A DNA stretch of 7,283 bases from DASROJ01 sp035646975 (GTDB taxonomy: Bacteria > Acidobacteriota > Polarisedimenticolia > JACPZX01 > DASXTC01). The stretch's first letter is position 1. Each line of letters opens with the position of its first letter. Positions 1-6,604 of this stretch are shown here, in pieces. Location of the stretch: positions 1 through 7,283 of the forward strand of contig DASROJ010000346.1 in assembly GCA_035646975.1 (NCBI GenBank). The letters run 5' to 3'. The position numbers and the translations under genes were made by a program. The notes under the pieces are model-generated. The model ran no database searches and was not told the origin of the DNA. It worked only from the letters and a program-made list of their open reading frames with translations.

Positions 1-30
1 GGGTGGCCGCGCCGGGAGCGGGTTTCCCCT

Positions 31-1851
31 TCAGGCCTCGTCACGCCTGCGTGGCCAGAGCCCGACCGCGGAAAGCGCCGCCAGACCCGCCAGCGACATC
101 AGGTCCCCCAGCCTGCGGGCGGTGGTCCTTTCGAAGACCACCGACACATCGTGGGCCCCCTGCGGGACATCGAAGAAGATGACTCGTCGTTGCCGCGGCA
201 CATCGATCAAGGGCGCCGCGACGCCGTCGACGCGCGCGGTCCATCCCGGGAAACGATAGTTGTTGACGCGGATACGCGCGGGGGCGTCGGCCTCCAGGTG
301 GAACCGCACGCTCGCGGAGCGCGCCACCAGCCCTGAGATTCTCGCCGCGCCCTGGTCGACCTCGACCTTGGGGCGGTCCAGGTCGGACTGGTTCAGCCCC
401 ATGAAGCTGACGTCGGTCGGCAGGTGGTCGAGCCAGTGCAAGGTGTGGCTTTTCACGAACGCCGCATCGAAGCTCTCGGGTGCGGCGCCCGGGCCACGAT
501 CGATCATGTTGTTGTACGGTTTCTCCTCGAAACCGACGCGGCCGGCCGGCACGCGGAGGTGCACGCCGAGTGTTCCACCGAGGGCGGCCTCGACAACAAA
601 GACGGCGCAGACCGCGAAGGCGGCGATCCAGGATTCAGACGCGGGCGCCGGCTCCCTCTGACGATTCCCGGGCTTTCGCGCCGGGCTCGCGAACGCCACG
701 AAGGCGGCCCCGCTGAGAAACGCGGTGGACAGCGTCGTCAGCATCAGGAACCGCCAGGGGAACTGCACGAACTTGAGCGGCGGCAGCAGACCCCACACGA
801 AAACGGAGACCGGCAGCATCATGAAGATCGCCACCGCGGTCAGGCCCAGATGGAACCGGGTATGGGCGGCGGCCGAATCGCTTCTTCGCGCCAGACGCGG
901 TAGCCCAATGACGGCCAGGACCGTGGCGACGATCAGCGTCAGCCCCATCCGGAACGACATCGAGTCCTTGAGCCCTTCCAGGCTCATGCCGAACCCCCAT
1001 GGCCACCAGACGAGCTGAAGCGGATAGACGAAGTGCTTGTGGTAGTCGACATAGGCCTCGGTGAAGATCTTGAGGTTGATCTCGTTGCGTTCCAGAAACG
1101 CGGGCACGATGAAAAACCCCGCGACCGCATAGCCGATGACCGTCGACAGAGCGGCGCCACCCAGCCAGTCCCACCGCCGCGGCGCAGGGCGGGCGGGCTG
1201 TCGCCAGGTGAGAAAGAGCGCATAGGCTCCAACGAGCGGCGGAACGAGCATCGTGGTGATCGTGTGCGAGAGCGACACCGCCGCCATCGCCAGGCTGGCC
1301 GCGACGAGATCCCATCGCGCGCGACGGACGCAAAGATTGTGAAACGCCAGCAGCAGCGCAGGAAGGAAAGCGAAGACGGTGAACTCCGAGAACGCCTTGC
1401 GGACGTAGAGATCCAGGAGATGATACGGGGCATAGGTATACGCCACGGCGGCCACGAGGGCCCCCGCCGCTCCCCAGTAAAGACGCGCATAGGCGTACAT
1501 GAACAGCGCGGCGAGCGCCATGAAGACGACGATGGCTGCCTTGAGCGAAAGGATCGGGTCGAGCCCCGCCAGGTGAAACAGCTCCGCGACGAAGTAGAAA
1601 AGCGGCGCATAGTAGATCGGGTGAGGGTTGCCGTATCCCGCGGAGATGTCGGGAAACCAGCGTGGCGGGATCTGCCCGTCGCGCAGCGCCAGGTCGTATT
1701 CCACGAGCCGGTAGAGATGCAGGTCGTCGTGCCCCTCGAACCAGCCGGGAAGCAGTGTCGGCACCAGGGCAGGCAGGCAGAGCGCCAGGGCGATCGCCCA
1801 CCCGTAACGACTGAATCCTGTGGAATCCGTAGAGGCTGACTGCGGGCTCAT
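31..1851 (-). CDS. Polytopic membrane protein, GT-C glycosyltransferase / YfhO-like
   Basis: This encodes a 606-residue integral membrane protein resembling GT-C glycosyltransferases of the 6-pyruvoyl-tetrahydropterin-synthase-related / YfhO type. That group is thought to move sugars from lipid-linked donors on the outer face of the inner membrane. After a first membrane helix (about residues 17-37) comes an HDD motif (41-43), matching the acidic first-loop motif of GT-C enzymes. A Trp-Phe-Pro and Tyr/Pro-rich stretch and many further hydrophobic helices follow. Near the C-terminus a YRFPGW motif (532-537) followed by RVDG marks a periplasmic beta-domain like that of YfhO proteins, and one last helix (about 583-599) precedes a basic tail. 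I chose the ATG at 1851 because the first helix follows it normally. The open frame continues to 2004, but that part is Arg-rich and would overlap the divergent gene. No clear Shine-Dalgarno is seen. Donor and acceptor are unknown. The general class is fairly sure; the activity is inferred. Confidence 0.78.
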   Translation of the reverse strand: MSPQSASTDSTGFSRYGWAIALALCLPALVPTLLPGWFEGHDDLHLYRLVEYDLALRDGQIPPRWFPDISAGYGNPHPIYYAPLFYFVAELFHLAGLDPILSLKAAIVVFMALAALFMYAYARLYWGAAGALVAAVAYTYAPYHLLDLYVRKAFSEFTVFAFLPALLLAFHNLCVRRARWDLVAASLAMAAVSLSHTITTMLVPPLVGAYALFLTWRQPARPAPRRWDWLGGAALSTVIGYAVAGFFIVPAFLERNEINLKIFTEAYVDYHKHFVYPLQLVWWPWGFGMSLEGLKDSMSFRMGLTLIVATVLAVIGLPRLARRSDSAAAHTRFHLGLTAVAIFMMLPVSVFVWGLLPPLKFVQFPWRFLMLTTLSTAFLSGAAFVAFASPARKPGNRQREPAPASESWIAAFAVCAVFVVEAALGGTLGVHLRVPAGRVGFEEKPYNNMIDRGPGAAPESFDAAFVKSHTLHWLDHLPTDVSFMGLNQSDLDRPKVEVDQGAARISGLVARSASVRFHLEADAPARIRVNNYRFPGWTARVDGVAAPLIDVPRQRRVIFFDVPQGAHDVSVVFERTTARRLGDLMSLAGLAALSAVGLWPRRRDEA

Positions 1852-1940
1852 CAGCGTGACATCATAGCAGGGTTCCCATTTCGCCTCCGATGACCCGCGA
1901 CGGCTTTCCCCTGCGAGGCCGCCTGCCCGGGGATGATAGA
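1852..1940. promoter_or_regulatory. Divergent intergenic region, probable promoters for both flanking genes
   Basis: These 89 bp separate the start codons of the minus-strand membrane protein and the plus-strand heme operon, so promoters for both should lie in or near it. On the minus strand a TATGAT hexamer (1866-1861) resembles a -10 box. It would start transcription only a few bases before the ATG at 1851, giving a nearly leaderless message, which fits the lack of a Shine-Dalgarno there. On the plus strand TAGAAT (1937-1942) is a weak -10 candidate, but it overlaps the chosen start codon. Neither has a good -35 at 17 bp. The assignment rests on gene orientation more than on motif quality. 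Confidence 0.35.
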
Positions 1941-2783
1941 ATGCCGCTCGAGATGAATCCCTGGAGCAACATCCTCTTCGGCGCGGCGCTCGCCTTCTAT
2001 TCACTGGGGGTGCTCGCCTCCGTGTCCGTGTTCATCACGAGGCGCAAGGAGTGGGTGTCGGCGATCCCGGCGCTGACGCTGGCCGGGTTCCTCATCCATT
2101 TCGCGGGCATCGCGATGCGCGGGGTGGAGGAGTCGGGTTTCCCCGCCAAGGACCTCCGGGAGATCCTCTTCCTGCTGGCCTGGGCGGCCATCTCGGTCTA
2201 CCTCTTCGCCCATTTCAGGTTCCGCATCGAGGTGATGGGACTGCTGATCCTGCCGCTGGTGGTCGCCCTGATGCTGGCGACGCTTCTGATCCCGCATCGT
2301 GTCCTGCAGGAGGGCGCTGCAGAGACGCTGGCCGGTCCCGAACCCACGAGTCTCGACAGCGCCGTGCGCATGCTGCACATCGTGCCGGCGATCCTGGGCG
2401 TCTCGGCGCTGTTTCTCACCTTCGCTTCGAGCATCCTGTACCTGGTGCAGGAGCGCGCGCTGAAGTCCCACAGGCCCAACCGTTTCTTCCTCAGACTTCC
2501 TTCGCTGGAGCGGTGCGAGAGGCTGGGGCACCAGTCCCTGACCTGGGGTTTTTCGCTGCTGAGCTTTGTCGTGCTCACCGGCGTGATCTCGGCCGGTTAC
2601 GGCGTCCACACACAGGAGGATTGGCAGCTGATCCTGAGGGAGAAATGGTCGCTGCTTGCCTGGCTGATTTTCGCGGTCGTGATGTACGACAGGATCTTCT
2701 CGGGAGGATGGCGCGGTCGCAAGGCGGCATACCTCTCGATTCTCGGGTTCGGCGTGATGATCCTTCGCATGATCGGAGTCTGA
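1941..2783 (+). CDS. CcsA/HemX-like cytochrome c assembly family membrane protein
   Basis: This 280-residue protein has about eight hydrophobic helices (roughly 9-31, 42-62, 74-91, 95-116, 143-169, 201-220, 235-252, 261-279). It matches the CcsA/HemX family. Family-like signatures are His53 in the second helix, MLHI with His146, the YLVQER stretch (167-172), and a GWRGRKAAYLSILGF end (256-270). CcsA proper delivers heme to apocytochrome c using a Trp-rich WWD loop. Here that loop (about 220-240) keeps only Trp228 and Trp236 and has no WxWD core. This points to the HemX-type branch, which in Bacillus subtilis sits beside hemA and lowers HemA levels. The gene ends 2 bases before hemA, supporting a linked role. 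I preferred the ATG at 1941, preceded by GGGGA at 1929-1933; the ATG at 1953 is also possible. The frame reaches back to 1890 but that N-terminus is not family-like. HemX here is not the unrelated proteobacterial HemX (methyltransferase-like). Confidence 0.85.
   Translation: MPLEMNPWSNILFGAALAFYSLGVLASVSVFITRRKEWVSAIPALTLAGFLIHFAGIAMRGVEESGFPAKDLREILFLLAWAAISVYLFAHFRFRIEVMGLLILPLVVALMLATLLIPHRVLQEGAAETLAGPEPTSLDSAVRMLHIVPAILGVSALFLTFASSILYLVQERALKSHRPNRFFLRLPSLERCERLGHQSLTWGFSLLSFVVLTGVISAGYGVHTQEDWQLILREKWSLLAWLIFAVVMYDRIFSGGWRGRKAAYLSILGFGVMILRMIGV
2775..2778 (+). promoter_or_regulatory. Shine-Dalgarno of hemA (GGAG)
   Basis: GGAG lies inside the last codons of the upstream gene, 7 bases before GTG at 2786. 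It supports the GTG as the hemA start. The same reading frame is open far upstream, to 2051, but that part is only an alternative-frame reading of the upstream gene. Confidence 0.7.
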
Positions 2784-2785
2784 GC

Positions 2786-4111
2786 GTGCCGTTCGTCGTC
2801 GTGGGCCTGAGTCACAGAACCGCGCCGGTCGAGATGCGGGAGAAGCTGGCCTTCACCCGCGACGAGATCGGAGAGATCTCCAGCCGCCTGCGATCGGTTG
2901 CCGAAATCGAAGAAGGGGTGATCCTCTCCACCTGCAACCGTACCGAAATCCTGGCGATGCCGCGGGAGGGCGTCGCGCATGACACGGTCGTCGAACGGAT
3001 TCGAGACTTTCTGAGCGAAGCGCGCTCCCTCGATCCCGCGGAGCTGGACCGTTATCTCTACGCCCATCGCGGATTGGAGGCGGTGCGGCATCTCTTCCGC
3101 GTCGCCTCGAGCCTTGATTCGATGATGGTGGGCGAGCCGCAGATCCTCGGACAGGTCAAGGAGGCCTACAGCCTCGCGGTACAGTCGGAGATGATCGGGC
3201 CGCAGCTCGACGGTCTGTTGCAGCGGGCCTTCGCCGTCGCCAAGCGGGTGCGGGCAACCACCCAGATCGCGCGCAATCCGGTGTCGATCTCCTATGCCGC
3301 CGCCGATCTCGCCGCGAAGATCTTCGGATCTCTCACCGGCCGATCGGTGATGCTGCTCGGAGCGGGCAAGATGGCGGATCTCGCCGCCCGGCATCTGATC
3401 GGCGCGGGAGTTCGAACCGTTTACGTGGCGTCGCGCACGTTCCATCACGCCCAGGATCTCGCCCGCAGGCACAACGGCATCCCGGTGACGTTCGATCGGT
3501 ACATGGAATTCCTGCCCAAGGTCGATATCGTCATCTCCTCCACGGCGGCGCCCCACTACATCCTCCTGCTCGAGGATGCCCAGCGTCTGATGAAGGCAAG
3601 ACGCGGGAGGCCGGTCTTCTTCATCGACATCGCCGTGCCGCGCGACATCGATCCCGCGTGCAACAGGCTCGACAACCTTTATCTCTACGACATCGATGAC
3701 CTGCAGAAGGTGGTCGATGCGGGTCTCGAGGATCGCAAACGCGAGGCGGTGCTCGCCGAGTCGATCGTCGAAGAGGAGGTGGCGGCGTTCATCGCGCGAT
3801 CGCGCGCACGCGACGCGGCGCCGGCCATCATCGCCTTGAGGCAGAGGCTTCAGGCCGTTGCGATGGAGGAGATGCGGCGACACCGCTCGCAGCTCGGACC
3901 GCTCTCGGAAAAACAGGAAGCCTCCATCCGGGAGATGCTGACGTCGCTCGTGAACAAGATCCTCCATGGCCCCACGCGCGAGATGAAGCGAGGCACCGGC
4001 ACCGCCGGCAGCGCCCACGTCGTGGAAATCGTCTGGAAGATGTTCGACCTCGAGGAGGCCGGCAGGAAGACTCCCACCGAACGGGACGACAAGGAGGGAT
4101 CGGCGGAATGA
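2786..4111 (+). CDS. hemA: Glutamyl-tRNA reductase
   Basis: This enzyme reduces glutamyl-tRNA(Glu) with NADPH to glutamate-1-semialdehyde, the first committed and usually rate-limiting step of C5-pathway tetrapyrrole synthesis in the cytoplasm. The 441-residue length is normal. The N-terminal catalytic domain carries GLSHRTAPVEMREKLAF (7-23) and STCNRTE (48-54) with catalytic Cys50, the same number as in Escherichia coli. The conserved VGEPQILGQVK stretch follows, with GEPQ at 116-119. The NADPH-binding domain has LLGAGKM with the glycine motif at 192-196, and DIVISSTAAP and FIDIAVPRDIDP further on. The C-terminal helical dimerisation domain includes HGPT near 394-397. Translation starts at GTG 2786, 2 bases after the upstream stop and 7 bases after GGAG. 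The stop overlaps the hemC start by 4 bases. All key residues are present, so I expect it to be functional. Confidence 0.97.
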   Translation: MPFVVVGLSHRTAPVEMREKLAFTRDEIGEISSRLRSVAEIEEGVILSTCNRTEILAMPREGVAHDTVVERIRDFLSEARSLDPAELDRYLYAHRGLEAVRHLFRVASSLDSMMVGEPQILGQVKEAYSLAVQSEMIGPQLDGLLQRAFAVAKRVRATTQIARNPVSISYAAADLAAKIFGSLTGRSVMLLGAGKMADLAARHLIGAGVRTVYVASRTFHHAQDLARRHNGIPVTFDRYMEFLPKVDIVISSTAAPHYILLLEDAQRLMKARRGRPVFFIDIAVPRDIDPACNRLDNLYLYDIDDLQKVVDAGLEDRKREAVLAESIVEEEVAAFIARSRARDAAPAIIALRQRLQAVAMEEMRRHRSQLGPLSEKQEASIREMLTSLVNKILHGPTREMKRGTGTAGSAHVVEIVWKMFDLEEAGRKTPTERDDKEGSAE

Positions 4112-5097
4112 TCCTCGGGACCAGGGGCAGCCCGCTGGCGCGAGCCCAGAGCGGATGGGTGCGCGACCGGCTGCTCGCCGCGCATCCTGGGCTCGACATC
4201 GGCGTGAGCGTCATCGTGACCTCCGGTGACCGGCAGCAGAGCGCGCCAGCCGACACTTTTTTCGGCGGCGATGGAGGCGACAGCGCCAGGGGGATTTTCG
4301 TCAAGGAGATCGAAGAGGCGATGCTGGCGGGCCGGATCGACCTGGCGGTGCACAGCTTCAAGGACCTGCCCACTGGACAGCCCGACGGCCTGATGGTCTG
4401 CGCGTCGCCGGTCCGGGAGGATCCACGCGATGCGCTGGTGACACGCGAAGGCCTCGGGCTGTTGGATCTGCCCGTGGGGGCGCGTGTTGGCACGAGCAGC
4501 CCGCGCCGCGCGGCGCAGCTGAGGGCGGCGCGGCCCGATCTTCTTTTTGTCCCGGTGCGCGGCAACGTGGGCACCAGGATCCGCAAGATGATGGAAGGGG
4601 AGTTCGACGCCGTCGTGCTGGCCGCGGCGGGGCTCAACCGGCTCGGCCTGCTGGGGGCGCGGGACACGGAGCCCTCCGGTGGTGTGCGACCCGGCGAGGT
4701 CACCGGGTCGGGGGTGGTCAGCCTGATCCCGGAGCAGCTGTGCGTGCCGGCCGCGGGCCAGGGCGCCCTGGCGATCGAGACGCGGGTCGACGACGAACCG
4801 ACGCGCTCGATCGTCTCGGCCATCGCCGACCCCGCCACCGCCGCCGAGGTGGCGGCGGAGCGCGCCTTCCTGGCGGAACTCGGGGGTGGCTGCCGCGTGC
4901 CGGTGGCCGCCCTGGGTCGCGTGAACGGCGCGCGACTCCACCTGAGGGGAGTCGTGGCGGCGCCGGATGGAAGCAGCCTCGTGCGCGTGGAAGGGGAGAG
5001 CGCCGTTGACGCGGGGCAGGAGCTGGGCCGCGAGCTGGCCCGGCGCGCGATCGACCGGGGGGCGGGGCCGCTGCTCCTGCTGGCCGGGCGGGGATGA
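4108..5097 (+). CDS. hemC: Porphobilinogen deaminase (hydroxymethylbilane synthase)
   Basis: HemC joins four porphobilinogen molecules into hydroxymethylbilane using a covalently bound dipyrromethane cofactor. The N-terminus begins almost directly with the GTRGSPLA motif (4-11). The catalytic aspartate is Asp78 in IDLAVHSFKDLP. VGTSSPRRAAQL and PVRGNVGTR supply the Ser/Arg residues that bind substrate and cofactor. VPAAGQGALAIE follows, and Cys262 in LGGGCRVPVAA is the cofactor attachment site. At 329 residues it is longer than the usual 305-315. By eye against E. coli HemC there are two extra segments: about 7 residues at 53-60 (GGDGGDSA) in the lid loop before GIFVKE, and about 18 Gly-rich residues near 184-203 before the AGQG motif. 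The usual GGKG lysine of that loop is Arg61. AAGGAGGG at 4091-4098 is a strong Shine-Dalgarno. The ATG overlaps the hemA stop (ATGA), suggesting coupled translation. The second hemC junction, with hemD, is also ATGA. Confidence 0.96.
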   Translation: MILGTRGSPLARAQSGWVRDRLLAAHPGLDIGVSVIVTSGDRQQSAPADTFFGGDGGDSARGIFVKEIEEAMLAGRIDLAVHSFKDLPTGQPDGLMVCASPVREDPRDALVTREGLGLLDLPVGARVGTSSPRRAAQLRAARPDLLFVPVRGNVGTRIRKMMEGEFDAVVLAAAGLNRLGLLGARDTEPSGGVRPGEVTGSGVVSLIPEQLCVPAAGQGALAIETRVDDEPTRSIVSAIADPATAAEVAAERAFLAELGGGCRVPVAALGRVNGARLHLRGVVAAPDGSSLVRVEGESAVDAGQELGRELARRAIDRGAGPLLLLAGRG

Positions 5098-5864
5098 GGC
5101 CGCTGCACGGGCGCACTATCCTGGTGACCCGTTCGGCCGACCAGGCCGGCGGGCTGGCCGACAGCCTGCGGCAGATGGGGGCCCGCGTCATCGAGGTCCC
5201 GGTGATCGACTTCGCGGAACCCGAGGACTGGTCGCCGGCCGATGCCTCGATGTCCCGGATCGCGCAGTACGATTTCGTCATCTTCACCAGCGCCAACGCC
5301 GTGGACAGATTCGCGCGAAGGATGATCGATCGCGGCGCGTCGTGGCCCACGGCGGCGAAGCCACGCGTCATCGCCATCGGACCGGCGACGGGCCGGGCGC
5401 TGGCCGAGCGCGGCATCGCCATCGGGAAGACAGCGTCCGACTCGCGCGCCGAAGGGGTGATCGCCGCGCTGTCGGACGAGCCGGTCGCCGGCGCCAGCGT
5501 TCTGATCCCCCGCGCGGAGGTGGCGCGCGAGGTCCTGGCCGAATCGCTTCGCGCGCGGGGCGCCCATGTCGAAGTCGTGACGATTTATCGCACGATTGCC
5601 CTGCCGGTGACGGCGGAGGCCAGACAACTCATCTTCGATCGCGGCGTGGACGTGGTGACATTCACCAGCGCCAGCACGGTGAGGAACCTGCTCGCATCCA
5701 TCGGGGGACCCGGGTCGCTCGAGGGGGTGGAGATCGCCGTCATCGGTCCGGTGACGGCCCGTGCCGCCGCTGAAGCCGGCCTGACGCCCACGATCGTTTC
5801 ACCGGGTGTGGAGATGGAGACGTTCGCCCGGGCGATCGCCGGGCATTATTCAGGCGCCAGGTAA
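5094..5864 (+). CDS. hemD: Uroporphyrinogen-III synthase
   Basis: HemD cyclises hydroxymethylbilane with inversion of ring D to give uroporphyrinogen III, the branch point to heme, siroheme and cobalamin. The 256-residue length is typical, and the protein has the two-lobed fold with quasi-repeated motifs. Visible landmarks are ILVTR (9-13), DFVIFTSANAVDRF, VIAIGPATGRAL, SVLIPRAEVAREVL, TIYRT with Tyr165, DVVTFTSASTVRNLL and IAVIGPVTARAAAEAG. Sequence conservation in this family is low, but motif order, length and position after hemC make the call firm. It is a stand-alone HemD, with no fused methyltransferase (CobA) domain. The start codon overlaps the hemC stop by 4 bases, and only a G-rich stretch precedes it, consistent with translational coupling. 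The stop lies inside the end of the convergent peptidase gene. hemB, a common next gene, does not follow. Confidence 0.94.
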   Translation: MRPLHGRTILVTRSADQAGGLADSLRQMGARVIEVPVIDFAEPEDWSPADASMSRIAQYDFVIFTSANAVDRFARRMIDRGASWPTAAKPRVIAIGPATGRALAERGIAIGKTASDSRAEGVIAALSDEPVAGASVLIPRAEVAREVLAESLRARGAHVEVVTIYRTIALPVTAEARQLIFDRGVDVVTFTSASTVRNLLASIGGPGSLEGVEIAVIGPVTARAAAEAGLTPTIVSPGVEMETFARAIAGHYSGAR

Positions 5865-6556
5865 TCGAGAGAGGCGCCTGGCGCCAGCTCGACCGGATCG
5901 CTGCCGCGACGAAAAAGCCGGGCGCCAGCCGACCCCGACAGCGTCACCCGCATGGCGCCGTCGTCGACCACGTGCAGCAGCGCTCCTTCGCGAAGGCTGA
6001 GCACCGGCGGGCTGTTCTCTTCGAGATACTCGCGAAGCCGCTGGTCGCGTGTTTCACCCATGTGCCGCGACGAAGGGTCGGGATCCAGATAGTGGCAGTT
6101 GATCTGGAAGGGGACGAGGTCCAGAGACTCGAACGAGTGTGGCTGGACGATCGGCATGTCGTTGGTGGTCCGTATGGTCGGCGAGGCGATGACCGTCCCG
6201 GCGCTGGCGCCGAGATAGGGAACTCCGGCGCGGGCGCGTCCGCGGATCACCTTCACGAGGCCCGAGCGGTGCAGGCGATCGAGAAGACGAAACGTATTGC
6301 CGCCTCCCACGAAGATTCCCCGGGCCTCGCGCACGACATGAGGCGCTTCCGGGCCCTCCCGCAGGCGATCCAGCTCGATTCCCAGCTCCGCGAACCGCTT
6401 GTGAGCCCGCTGCCAGTAGGCCTCCTGATCGTGCAGGGCGAAGGGAACGAACAGGACCCTGCGCAGGTCCCGGAACAATTCGCGGATCGGATCGGCCGCA
6501 TGTTCGAGGTATCCGGTGCCGTAGTTCGTGGAGTTGCTCAACAGCACAAGGCGCAT
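5846..6556 (-). CDS. pepE: Peptidase E, alpha-aspartyl dipeptidase (family S51)
   Basis: Peptidase E is a cytoplasmic serine exopeptidase that cleaves dipeptides with an N-terminal aspartate, and is usually linked to peptide turnover. This 236-residue protein has the family length. It has the GGGNTF motif (84-89), the nucleophile elbow LGASAGT with Ser118, TNDMPI with Asp133, QINCHYLDP with His155, and LREG with Glu190. These match Ser120, Asp135, His157 and Glu192 of Salmonella PepE, each shifted by exactly two residues, so the active site looks intact. The N-terminus MRLVLLSNST is also family-like. I chose ATG 6556, which has AAGGAGAA just upstream, over the much longer open frame that reaches 6886 and would cover the divergent lipoprotein gene. 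The 3' end overlaps hemD by 19 bp on the opposite strand. No signal peptide is seen. The neighbours give no hint of a special role. Confidence 0.93.
   Translation of the reverse strand: MRLVLLSNSTNYGTGYLEHAADPIRELFRDLRRVLFVPFALHDQEAYWQRAHKRFAELGIELDRLREGPEAPHVVREARGIFVGGGNTFRLLDRLHRSGLVKVIRGRARAGVPYLGASAGTVIASPTIRTTNDMPIVQPHSFESLDLVPFQINCHYLDPDPSSRHMGETRDQRLREYLEENSPPVLSLREGALLHVVDDGAMRVTLSGSAGARLFRRGSDPVELAPGASLDYLAPE
5851..5880. repeat. Inverted repeat (hairpin) at the convergent hemD/pepE ends
   Basis: CAGGCGCC (5851-5858) is the exact reverse complement of GGCGCCTG (5873-5880), giving an 8-bp GC-rich stem with a 14-base loop that contains the hemD stop codon. It lies where two genes converge, a natural place for a bidirectional terminator. 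However, neither side is followed by a T-run in the transcript, so it is not a standard intrinsic terminator. GGCGCCAG also occurs at 5853-5860, 5880-5887 and 5921-5928, so part of the symmetry may be codon composition (Leu-Ala-Pro in pepE). Confidence 0.35.
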
Positions 6557-6561
6557 CGGAG

Positions 6562-6569
6562 TTCTCCTT
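6562..6569 (-). promoter_or_regulatory. Shine-Dalgarno of pepE (AAGGAGAA)
   Basis: Read on the minus strand, AAGGAGAA lies with its GGAG core 7 bases before the ATG at 6556. This settles the pepE start against the longer in-frame alternatives. Confidence 0.8.
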
Positions 6570-6585
6570 CCTGCAGTCTCTTCCC

Positions 6586-6591
6586 ATGATA
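6586..6591 (-). promoter_or_regulatory. Candidate -10 box of pepE (TATCAT)
   Basis: TATCAT on the minus strand differs from TATAAT at one base. It would place a transcript start near 6579 with a leader of about 23 bases holding the Shine-Dalgarno. The hexamer 17 bp upstream (TCGATC, 6614-6609) is a poor -35 and lies inside the divergent gene. The call rests on spacing and the AT-rich hexamer in a GC-rich background. Confidence 0.3.
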
Positions 6592-6604
6592 CCCTGCCTG
6601 CCTC

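Noticed and set aside
1..30. Possible terminator after the membrane protein gene
   Set aside because: The only symmetry (GGG/CCC around AAA) is too short with too small a loop, no T-run follows, and the window ends.
1033..1839. 268-residue plus-strand frame opposite the membrane protein gene
   Set aside because: Its Arg/Glu/Gln/Gly-rich sequence mirrors the hydrophobic codons of the real minus-strand gene, and it shows no family motif.
2051..2785. N-terminal 245-residue extension of the hemA reading frame
   Set aside because: It is an off-frame reading of the CcsA/HemX-like gene. HemA homology begins exactly at GTG 2786, which has a Shine-Dalgarno.
3793..3806. 14-bp perfect palindrome CGCGCGATCGCGCG
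   Set aside because: It lies inside the hemA coding sequence where Ile, Ala, Arg and Ser codons produce it. A lone copy in CG-rich DNA is not evidence of a site.
2597..5627. Long open frames on the minus strand opposite hemA, hemC and hemD (473, 599 and 363 residues)
   Set aside because: They lie opposite well-conserved enzyme genes, have Arg/Pro/Gly/Ser-rich composition, show no motifs, and are expected where stop codons are rare in high-GC DNA.
5831..5840. GGCGATCGCC palindrome resembling the cyanobacterial HIP1 octamer
   Set aside because: It is a single copy inside the hemD coding region, and nothing else suggests a cyanobacterium. Chance occurrence is likely at this base composition.
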